Part shown: in pieces, positions 1-5,061 of the stretch
Position numbering within the stretch: the first letter of the stretch is position 1
Layout: every line of letters starts with the position of its first letter
From: Legionellaceae bacterium
Lineage (GTDB): Bacteria > Pseudomonadota > Gammaproteobacteria > Legionellales > Legionellaceae
DNA length: 5,061 nt
Reading direction: 5' to 3'
Assembly (NCBI GenBank): GCA_030696465.1
Contig: JAUYSE010000028.1
Location: forward strand, 1-5,061
Made by a program: the position numbers and the translations under genes
Notes under the pieces: model-generated
The model's database searches: none
Told to the model about the DNA's origin: nothing
Seen by the model: the letters and a program-made list of their open reading frames with translations, nothing else

Positions 1-1
1 T

Positions 2-415
2 ACTTTAGACCAAGCGAAACACGTAAAAACCTCTCAAACAGATAATCTATTTTTGTCCTCAAAAAGCAGGAAAGATACGGAAATAGCAGAAAAATTGTTG
101 GTATTTAAATGGGCCTTATTTAAGAATCAAGGAACACCTAACAATCCAGAAATAATAGAAGAGGTGCGCGCCTCTTTTAAAGCATTGTGCTATACTGTGA
201 GTCAGCGACGCAATAAGATTTCCAAAAGATTTTTTAAACATGATGCATTTTCTACACCAGATTCAGCTAAAGGGCTTACCAAATACCTCTCGCAGCCCGA
301 GCAAGAAAATTTACGTACCTTGCTTGAACTCCCGAAGGAAACCAACGCACTGGCTCAAGCGATAGCGGATTATGCTTGTGAGTCAGAAAATAACCCGCCT
401 TCAGTAAGCCCTTAA
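2..415 (+). CDS. Unrecognised protein, C-terminal part (5' end outside window)
   Basis: The reading frame is open from base 2 to a TAA at 413-415, giving 137 visible residues. The only start-like codon near the left end is a TTG at 53 with no Shine-Dalgarno sequence ahead of it. The frame continues upstream through 17 more codons (TLDQAKHVKT onward), and there is no ATG anywhere in the visible frame. I therefore read this as a gene cut by the window edge, not one starting at 53. The visible part is rich in Lys, Glu and Asn, has no hydrophobic segment, and looks mostly helical. A basic patch (SQRRNKISKRFFKH) lies in the middle, and the tail is polar and Pro/Ser-rich (ENNPPSVSP). I do not recognise a family. 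A cytoplasmic protein or a secreted substrate are both possible, and nothing here decides between them. It lies 68 bases ahead of the transporter gene on the same strand, with no clear functional link. Confidence 0.6.
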   Translation, partial: TLDQAKHVKTSQTDNLFLSSKSRKDTEIAEKLLVFKWALFKNQGTPNNPEIIEEVRASFKALCYTVSQRRNKISKRFFKHDAFSTPDSAKGLTKYLSQPEQENLRTLLELPKETNALAQAIADYACESENNPPSVSP

Positions 416-472
416 CTTATTACCCGCATCCCTTGTAATTATCTTAGTATTCCTTCAATATCAGATATTTTG

Positions 473-480
473 TATATTAT
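473..480 (+). promoter_or_regulatory. Possible -10 element directly ahead of the transporter start
   Basis: The gap 416-483 is AT-rich and ends in TATATTAT, which contains -10-like hexamers (TATATT at 473-478 or TATTAT at 475-480). No convincing -35 hexamer is found 16-18 bases upstream. If this -10 is real, transcription would begin at or just inside the ATG at 484, giving a message with almost no leader. A small AT-rich inverted repeat, AATAT-CAG-ATATT at 457-469, lies just before it and might be a weak operator or a weak terminator for the upstream gene. Such matches are common by chance in AT-rich DNA. Confidence 0.2.
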
Positions 481-483
481 CCT

Positions 484-1743
484 ATGGAAAACAAACATAC
501 TCGTATTTTTATCGCCACTATCGGCACCTTCCTAGAATGGGCAGAGTTCACCTATTATGCTTATATCTCAACTGAAATAGCTGTTTTATTTTTTCCCAAT
601 TTAAATACACATCTTGCCTTAATTGCTACTTTTTCTGTCTTTGCCTTTGGCTATTTTTTTCGACCACTGGGCGGCATCCTTTTTGGCTATGTCGGAGATA
701 CCTTTGGTCGCCGCCTGGCCCTGCAATCCTCCATGATGTTAATGGGAGTCTCTTCAATTGCAATGGGTTGCTTACCCACCTACACTCAGATTGGCATAGC
801 CGCCCCCATTCTCTTGTTAGTATGTCGCAGTATTCAAAGTCTTGCTGTCTCCGGAGAATTTAATGGCAGTGCCATTTACCTCATTGAGCATGATCCTAAA
901 AAGCCCTGTCTTGCAGGCAGCTGGACCGCCTTTTCTGCAGCATTTGGTATGATGTTTGGCAGTTTAATGTCGGCATTAATTCATCTTCCAGCTATGCCTG
1001 CTTGGGCATGGCGCAGCCCTTTTTTATTAGGCGCCCTTTCTTGTTTTTGTGCGCTCTATTTTCGCAAACATTTAAGCGAATCCCCTGCGTATCTGTCTAT
1101 TCACCAGCAAAAACGATTAAACCCCCTGAGTAATCTATTAAAAAATCACTGGTTACCAATGATAAAAGCCATATTTTTAATCGCCTCCATCGGTGTATGG
1201 CTCTATATTATGAGTGTGTATTACACTTCTCACTTAGCGCAATACAGCACCCTTAGTACCACACAAGCCAGACTAGCCATCACTTTCGGACAAGGATTAG
1301 TGGTGTTATTTATTGCCATCATTGCCCGATTTGCTGACCATTTTGATGAAAAATATATTTTCACCTTAGGGTTAAAAGGGTTTTTTATCGCCGCCCCTCT
1401 GGCTTATATCGTTCCCGCCAGTAATTCTTTTTCGCTCATTTTATTGGCACAAATTGCTTATGCCTTATGTGATGCTTTAGTCAGTGTCCCTCTCTTTAAA
1501 ATTATTAATGATATGTTCCCCGTTCAAGTACGATATAGCGGGATCTCTATTGCTTGGGGAGTCAGCATGGCGCTTTTTGGAGGCACTGCACCCTTAGTGG
1601 CAAAATACTTACAGCATGTATTCAACAATCCTGTAGCGCCTGCGTTTTATATTATGCTTACCGCAGGAATCGCATTGCTTGTTTTACCCAAAGAAAATAA
1701 CGACACCCTAAATGCCCCCATTATAGGATTAGACGCTGTGTAA
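484..1743 (+). CDS. MFS transporter, metabolite:H+ symporter (MHS/ProP-like) family
   Basis: This is an inner-membrane secondary transporter of 419 residues with about 12 predicted hydrophobic segments, a normal length for the family. The N-terminal pattern FIATIGTFLEWAEF matches the MHS opening segment. The MFS loop 2-3 motif is clear at residues 68-77 (GYVGDTFGRR), preceded by FRPLGG. Further MHS signatures are the RxxQ...GE...IYLIEH block at 115-136, WAWRSPFLLG at 174-183, and FPVQVRYSGIS...FGGTAP at about 345-370. Known family members carry proline/betaine, citrate, 2-oxoglutarate, shikimate or other small acids by proton symport, and sequence alone does not give the substrate. In the 115-136 block, the family's usual Gly residues after Gln and before Gly-Glu are Ser here (QSLAVSGE). 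The ATG at 484 fits the N-terminal alignment, but no Shine-Dalgarno sequence precedes it. The acs gene follows 86 bases later on the same strand, suggesting uptake of a carboxylate as an inferred role. Confidence 0.88.
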   Translation: MENKHTRIFIATIGTFLEWAEFTYYAYISTEIAVLFFPNLNTHLALIATFSVFAFGYFFRPLGGILFGYVGDTFGRRLALQSSMMLMGVSSIAMGCLPTYTQIGIAAPILLLVCRSIQSLAVSGEFNGSAIYLIEHDPKKPCLAGSWTAFSAAFGMMFGSLMSALIHLPAMPAWAWRSPFLLGALSCFCALYFRKHLSESPAYLSIHQQKRLNPLSNLLKNHWLPMIKAIFLIASIGVWLYIMSVYYTSHLAQYSTLSTTQARLAITFGQGLVVLFIAIIARFADHFDEKYIFTLGLKGFFIAAPLAYIVPASNSFSLILLAQIAYALCDALVSVPLFKIINDMFPVQVRYSGISIAWGVSMALFGGTAPLVAKYLQHVFNNPVAPAFYIMLTAGIALLVLPKENNDTLNAPIIGLDAV

Positions 1744-1747
1744 TACG

Positions 1748-1753
1748 TATAAA
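1748..1753 (+). promoter_or_regulatory. Weak -10-like hexamer ahead of acs
   Basis: TATAAA lies 5 bases after the transporter stop codon, at a position where it could serve an acs promoter with a leader of about 70 bases. No good -35 is present at the correct spacing, because the candidates inside the transporter's last codons are poorly placed. It is listed only as the best candidate in the 86-base gap. Confidence 0.18.
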
Positions 1754-1762
1754 CATGAATAA

Positions 1763-1794
1763 AGGGAACGATGCGCCAAATATCGCCGTTTCCT
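1763..1794 (+). other. Stem-loop in the transporter-acs gap (acs leader)
   Basis: AGGGAACG (1763-1770) pairs with CGTTTCCT (1787-1794) over 8 bp with one G-U pair. After a 2-base bulge (1771-1772) the stem continues as GCG (1773-1775) with CGC (1784-1786), closing an 8-base loop. There is no following run of T, so it is not a typical intrinsic terminator. It ends 21 bases before the acs Shine-Dalgarno core. It could set relative expression of transporter and acs by mRNA processing, stability or attenuation. That function is inferred; only the pairing is seen. Confidence 0.45.
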
Positions 1795-1829
1795 CTTATG
1801 GAATGAGCCGTTACTAAAAGGAAGAAGTT

Positions 1830-3770
1830 ATGAATCAAAAACAGCTATATGCCGTACCCCCAAAATTTGCGCAACAAGCCCATATCAATGAAGCGCAATA
1901 CCACACTTTATATCAACACTCCATTAATGATCCCAGCACCTTTTGGGCAGAACAAGCAAAAAAATTTATTACCTGGTTTTCACCTTGGCAAGACGTTACC
2001 CAAGGTAATTTTACTACCTTAGATGTACACTGGTTTATCAATGGCAAATTAAATGCTTGTTACAACTGTGTTGATCGTCATCTAGAAACCCGTAAAAACC
2101 AAGTGGACATTATCTGGGAAGGCAATGATCCACAGCAGACACAATCCATTACCTATCAACAATTACATGAAAAAATTTGTAAATTTGCCAATGTATTAAA
2201 AAACCAAGGTATTCAAAAAGGCGATCGGGTCTGTATTTATTTACCCATGATTCCTGAAATTATCATTGCGATGCTGGCGTGCGCACGTATTGGGGCTATC
2301 CACACGATTGTCTTTGGCGGCTTTTCCGCGGAATCGTTAAAAACCCGTATATTAGATGCCGATTGTCGTCTACTTATCACCGTTGATGCCGCCATGCGTG
2401 GTGAAAAAACCATTGCCTTTAAACAAAACTGCGACCAAGCAACCCTTGCCTGCCCTAACCTAGAAAAGCTTATTGTCATACAAAATACCGGCCATCCTAT
2501 TGCATGGAATAAAACGCGAGATCTCTGGTACCACGAAGCCATGGAACACGCAGATACGCATTGCCCGGTAGAACCTATGGATGCCGCTGATCCTTTATTT
2601 ATTTTATATACCTCCGGTTCAACCGGCCGTCCCAAAGGGGTCTTACATAATACCGGAGGGTATCTCGTGTATGCCGCTATGACGCATCATTATGTATTTG
2701 ATTATCACGATGGCGATGTTTATTGGTGTAGCGCTGATATTGGATGGATTACGGGGCACTCCTATACTGTCTATGGACCACTCGCTAATGGTGCCACTAC
2801 GCTCCTTTTTGAAGGGGTGCCGAATTATCCCTCTTTTTCTCGGTACTGGGAGATCATCGATAAGCATCAGGTTAATATTTTTTACACTTCGCCTACTGCC
2901 ATTCGTGCGCTGCGCCACGAAGGAGACGAATGGGTAAAACGCACAAAACGTCATAGTCTCAAATTGCTCGGCACCGTAGGTGAGCCCATCAATCCAGAGG
3001 TCTGGGAGTGGTATTTCAATATCGTGGGTGAACAACGCTGCCCTATCGTGAATACTTGGTGGCAAACTGAAACCGGTGGCATTCTGCTTACGCAATTGCC
3101 TGGCGCAACCCCCTCTATCGCCGGCTCAGTCGGTTGGCCCTTCTTTGGTATTATCCCTGATATTGTGAACGAACAAGGGCAGTCTGTCCCAGAAAACCAA
3201 GCCGGGGAATTAGTGATAAAAAAACCATGGCCAGGCCTAATGCAAACCATTTATGGTGACAAGCAACGATTTATTAATACCTATTTTAAAAAATTCCCCG
3301 GTAATTTTTTGACGGGAGATGGAGCCTATCGTATATCAGGCAATCATTTTTGGATCACCGGACGTAATGATGATGTCATCAATGTTTCGGGGCATCGTAT
3401 TGGCACCGAGGAAGTAGAAAGTGCCTTGGTTTCTCATCCGGCCATCTCTGAGGCAGCGGTTATTGGTATTCCTGACGATATTAAAGGGGAAAGTATTTAT
3501 GCCTTTGTCACCCCAAAAATACAGGTAACACCTAGTGACGCCTTAAAAAAAGAATTGATGCAGCAAGTCAGAGAAAAGATAGGCGCATTGGCTATACCTG
3601 AAAATATTCAATGGGCGACGGCACTTCCCAAAACGCGTTCTGGAAAAATCATGCGCCGTATTTTACGCAAAATTGCCTGCAACGAACTAGATGACTTAGG
3701 CGATGTCTCCACGCTCGCAGATACCAGTATTCTAGACAGCTTAATTCTTGAGGCAAGGAGTGCATTATGA
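1830..3770 (+). CDS. acs: Acetyl-CoA synthetase (AMP-forming)
   Basis: The enzyme activates acetate with ATP to acetyl-AMP, then transfers it to CoA, in the cytoplasm. It has 646 residues, close to the roughly 650 usual for Acs, and is recognisable over its whole length. The adenylate-forming P-loop YTSGSTGRPKG is at 260-270. The acyl-pocket residues Ile307-Thr308 (WITGHSY), Val383-Gly384 (GTVGEP) and Trp411 (TWWQTETGG) match acetate/propionate enzymes; the Trp blocks longer acids. The C-terminal domain has the hinge region GRNDDV, then NVSGHRIGTEEVE, and the catalytic Lys606 in PKTRSGK. That lysine is three residues offset from Lys609 of the Salmonella enzyme and is the known acetylation switch in this family. 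The start is supported by AAGGA at 1818-1822, seven bases before the ATG. The gene follows the transporter by 86 bases and overlaps the flavoprotein gene by 4 bases. No frameshift or missing catalytic residue is seen. Confidence 0.97.
   Translation: MNQKQLYAVPPKFAQQAHINEAQYHTLYQHSINDPSTFWAEQAKKFITWFSPWQDVTQGNFTTLDVHWFINGKLNACYNCVDRHLETRKNQVDIIWEGNDPQQTQSITYQQLHEKICKFANVLKNQGIQKGDRVCIYLPMIPEIIIAMLACARIGAIHTIVFGGFSAESLKTRILDADCRLLITVDAAMRGEKTIAFKQNCDQATLACPNLEKLIVIQNTGHPIAWNKTRDLWYHEAMEHADTHCPVEPMDAADPLFILYTSGSTGRPKGVLHNTGGYLVYAAMTHHYVFDYHDGDVYWCSADIGWITGHSYTVYGPLANGATTLLFEGVPNYPSFSRYWEIIDKHQVNIFYTSPTAIRALRHEGDEWVKRTKRHSLKLLGTVGEPINPEVWEWYFNIVGEQRCPIVNTWWQTETGGILLTQLPGATPSIAGSVGWPFFGIIPDIVNEQGQSVPENQAGELVIKKPWPGLMQTIYGDKQRFINTYFKKFPGNFLTGDGAYRISGNHFWITGRNDDVINVSGHRIGTEEVESALVSHPAISEAAVIGIPDDIKGESIYAFVTPKIQVTPSDALKKELMQQVREKIGALAIPENIQWATALPKTRSGKIMRRILRKIACNELDDLGDVSTLADTSILDSLILEARSAL
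3755..3760 (+). promoter_or_regulatory. Shine-Dalgarno inside the acs 3' end, for the coupled oxidoreductase
   Basis: AAGGAG lies within the last acs codons, six bases before the ATG at 3767. The ATG shares bases with the acs stop as ATGA (3767-3770). This strong site plus the stop-start overlap supports this start over later ones and implies translational coupling with acs. Confidence 0.75.
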
Positions 3771-4801
3771 AAACTTTTCAATGGGCGGTTATAGGTGCAG
3801 GACCTGCAGGAATGGCAGCCTTAGGACGCTTAATCGATTTGGGCGTCCCGAGCGAACAGATCGCTTGGATTGATCCCCTCTTTCAAGTAGGGGATTTAGG
3901 CGCACAATGGCAATCTATTTCCAGTAATACTAAAGTCGATCTCTTTGTTAAATTTTTACTGGGTTATAAAGCCTTTCAATATGCCCAATGCGAAACCTCT
4001 TATCCTTTACATCAGCTCGATCCGAATCAAACTTGTTTACTGAAATTTGTAGTAGAGCCCTTATTATGGGTTACGAAACGTCTACAATCGCAGGTGCAGG
4101 TTATTCAATCGACCGTTCTACAATTAAAGATGGAACAAAGACATTGGCAACTGACTTTGCAAGAAGGCCAGATTCAAAGTAAAAATGTGGTGTTAGCGAT
4201 AGGTGCAGAACCCCGCGTTATGCCATCAACGGTACCGGTTATTCCTCTGGCTGATGCGCTGCATAAAGATCGCTTACCACTGGCAGTCAATGAACAGGAT
4301 ACCGTTGCTGTTTTTGGGACCTCCCACTCCGCAATCATTGTCATCCGTTTACTACTAGAGTCTAATGTTAAAAAAATCATTAATTTTTACCGAGGCCCTC
4401 TGCGTTATGCAGTATATCTTGATGATTTTATTTTGTTTGATAATACAGGATTAAAAGGAGAAACCGCCGCCTGGGCACGCGAACATATTGATGGAAAAAT
4501 ATCCGATCGCTTAACGCGTGTTTGGCTAGATGAAACCAATACCGCAGCGTATTTACCGCAATGCACGAAAAGCATTCAAGCGATTGGCTTTAATCGTCGC
4601 GCCCTGCCTATCGAGGGACTACCCGTCATCAACTATAATGATAAATCAGGAATTATTGCACCTGGTTTATTTGGTTGTGGTATCGCTTTTCCTGAAAGCA
4701 CCATTGATGCTTTTGCAAATGTAGAAAGCAGTGTTGGGCTCTGGAAGTTCATGCATTATCTAAACCGTGTTGTTCCTGTTTGGCAGAAATATGAACCATA
4801 A
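3767..4801 (+). CDS. FAD-dependent NAD(P)-binding oxidoreductase, FMO-like
   Basis: A soluble flavoprotein of 344 residues with a two-dinucleotide-binding-domain layout. The N-terminal FAD fold has GAGPAG at 10-15 with an acidic residue (Asp36) at the end of the second strand. The following GAQW...SNT segment (45-55) resembles the GGxW region of flavin monooxygenases. LAIGAEPRVMP (143-153) is the hinge-type ATG motif. A second nucleotide site, GTSHSA (184-189), probably binds NAD(P)H. The C-terminal PGLFGCGIAFP corresponds to the FAD-contacting 'GLxxxG' segment. No redox-active CxxC or CxxxxC pair is present, so it should not be a disulfide reductase despite likely database naming. It is also shorter than true FMOs and lacks their FxGxxxHxxxY/F fingerprint. 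The substrate is unknown. Its translation is probably coupled to acs through the ATGA overlap, which suggests a related metabolic step or a stoichiometric partnership with Acs. Confidence 0.82.
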   Translation: MKTFQWAVIGAGPAGMAALGRLIDLGVPSEQIAWIDPLFQVGDLGAQWQSISSNTKVDLFVKFLLGYKAFQYAQCETSYPLHQLDPNQTCLLKFVVEPLLWVTKRLQSQVQVIQSTVLQLKMEQRHWQLTLQEGQIQSKNVVLAIGAEPRVMPSTVPVIPLADALHKDRLPLAVNEQDTVAVFGTSHSAIIVIRLLLESNVKKIINFYRGPLRYAVYLDDFILFDNTGLKGETAAWAREHIDGKISDRLTRVWLDETNTAAYLPQCTKSIQAIGFNRRALPIEGLPVINYNDKSGIIAPGLFGCGIAFPESTIDAFANVESSVGLWKFMHYLNRVVPVWQKYEP

Positions 4802-4835
4802 AAACACGTATAATCTATTCGAACCGCGCTAATTT

Positions 4836-4862
4836 AAATTATAACTCAGCTTACGCACCCAC
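4836..4862. repeat. 27-bp imperfect direct repeat, copy 1
   Basis: This copy matches 4915-4941 at 23 of 27 positions. Its core is TAACTCA, two variable bases, then TTACGCAC, followed by CAC after one variable base, and it is preceded by AAATTA. It starts 34 bases after the oxidoreductase stop codon. Read on the minus strand, both copies contain GTGCGTAA and a -10-like TATAAT or TATTAT. The origin is unknown; duplicated gene ends, an insertion-sequence remnant or a small dispersed repeat are possible. Confidence 0.6.
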
Positions 4863-4887
4863 AACTGCCATCCCGGGCATTAAGCTG
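4847..4887. repeat. Weak inverted repeat overlapping direct-repeat copy 1
   Basis: CAGCTTA (4847-4853) is the exact reverse complement of TAAGCTG (4881-4887), with 27 bases between. Inside, TGCC (4866-4869) can pair with GGCA (4876-4879) across CCCGGG. The internal loop is lopsided and there is no T-run, so this is not a convincing terminator for either of the converging genes. Confidence 0.3.
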
Positions 4888-4914
4888 TCCCTTGGTCACA
4901 CCTATATTTTGAGA

Positions 4915-4941
4915 AAATAATAACTCATGTTACGCACTCAC
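4915..4941. repeat. 27-bp imperfect direct repeat, copy 2
   Basis: This is the partner of 4836-4862, in the same orientation and offset by 79 bases. The four differences are one in the AT-rich lead, the two central bases (TG here, GC in copy 1), and one C/T change near the end. The copy contains the stop codon of the possible minus-strand 26-residue ORF. In copy 1 the matching codons would likewise end a frame in Val-x-Ala-stop. Confidence 0.6.
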
Positions 4942-5010
4942 CGGTTTAGCTTTAAGTAGAAGCCTACGTCCTGCGGCTTGTCCCTGAGCGATCCACACGA
5001 ATTTACTCAT
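4930..5010 (-). CDS. Possible 26-residue peptide ORF
   Basis: On the minus strand an ATG at 5010-5008 opens a 26-codon frame ending in TAA at 4932-4930. The peptide begins MSKFVWIAQG, has a short Leu-rich centre flanked by Arg/Lys (GRRLLLKAK) and ends KPVSA. A purine-rich GGAGAAAGGGA precedes the ATG and could serve as a ribosome site. The ATG overlaps the probable end of another minus-strand gene, which would allow coupled translation. It is basic, with a net positive charge from five or so Lys/Arg and no acidic residue. I recognise no family, and an ORF this short can occur by chance or be a remnant of a longer gene. Confidence 0.25.
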   Translation of the reverse strand: MSKFVWIAQGQAAGRRLLLKAKPVSA

Positions 5011-5061
5011 AGATCCCTTTCTCCAACTGAGTTTCTATAACCATCTGTAACAAGAGGTTGA
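5003..5061 (-). CDS. Possible C-terminal end of a minus-strand gene (partial)
   Basis: Minus-strand codons from 5059 down to a TAA at 5005-5003 give the tail NLLLQMVIETQLEKGIYE, which looks helical and uses ordinary codons, as expected for the end of a real protein entering from the right edge. A second minus frame is also open here and stops at a TGA at 5009-5007, but it uses AGA, AGG and CTA codons and is less convincing. Too little is visible to name a family. If real, the gene converges on the oxidoreductase gene. Confidence 0.3.
   Translation of the reverse strand, partial: NLLLQMVIETQLEKGIYE

Noticed and set aside
53..415. TTG at 53 as the true start of the first gene
   Set aside because: There is no Shine-Dalgarno before it and the frame stays open to the left edge, so the gene most likely begins outside the window.
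1647..1838. Minus-strand open frame across the transporter end and the gap before acs
   Set aside because: It overlaps the conserved end of the transporter and the acs start, and its product looks like no protein family.
2237..3250. Several minus-strand open frames inside acs
   Set aside because: They lie antisense to a fully conserved acs, show no family features, and are explained by the codon pattern of the real gene.
4806..4814. ACGTATAAT after the oxidoreductase as a plus-strand promoter
   Set aside because: The -10 hexamer is perfect, but the nearest -35-like TTGGCA is 23 bases away and no plus-strand gene follows. The shared ACGTATAA near 1745 is only 8 bases and probably chance.
4815..4835. 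GGTTCGAAT on the minus strand, resembling a tRNA T-loop
   Set aside because: The flanking bases cannot form the T stem and no anticodon arm or acceptor stem is present.
4905..4919. TATTTT-GAG-AAAATA as a transcription terminator
   Set aside because: It is an A-T only 6-bp stem without a GC-rich part or a following T-run, and easily arises by chance in this composition.
4836..4941. The repeat pair as integron attC sites
   Set aside because: The core sites GTTRRRY and RYYYAAC are not matched properly, and no cassette-like gene lies between the copies.

Overview
The window reads as a stretch of a moderately AT-rich (judged by eye) Gram-negative, most likely gammaproteobacterial chromosome. The protein style (MHS-type transporter, canonical acetyl-CoA synthetase, an FMO-like flavoprotein) and codon use would fit a Legionellales-type bacterium, but this is an impression. 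No marker gene in the window fixes the taxon.

Layout from left to right. Bases 2-415 hold the 3' part of an unrecognised, charged, probably soluble protein whose true start lies outside the window. A short AT-rich gap (416-483) follows. Three plus-strand genes then form the core: a 12-TM MFS transporter of the metabolite:H+ symporter (MHS/ProP-like) type (484-1743), an acetyl-CoA synthetase with all key residues intact (acs, 1830-3770), and a compact FAD-dependent, FMO-like oxidoreductase (3767-4801). The acs and oxidoreductase genes overlap by ATGA and are probably translationally coupled. The 86-base gap between transporter and acs contains a stem-loop and a good Shine-Dalgarno site, so acs may be read both from the transporter promoter and under its own control. 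The right end (4802-5061) has no long plus-strand gene. It carries a 27-bp imperfect direct repeat, a weak inverted repeat, and on the minus strand the probable last codons of a convergent gene overlapping a possible 26-residue peptide ORF.

How the genes may work together: the transporter could import a small carboxylate or related solute, and Acs would activate acetate (or propionate) to the acyl-CoA. The flavoprotein, made in step with Acs, would carry out a linked redox step that I cannot identify. The Acs active site argues for ordinary acetate/propionate chemistry. The unusual part is the company it keeps: an MHS transporter in place of the usual ActP-type permease, and a coupled FMO-like flavoprotein. 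I see no CRISPR array, tRNA, rRNA or intact insertion sequence, and no strong evidence of an entirely new system.
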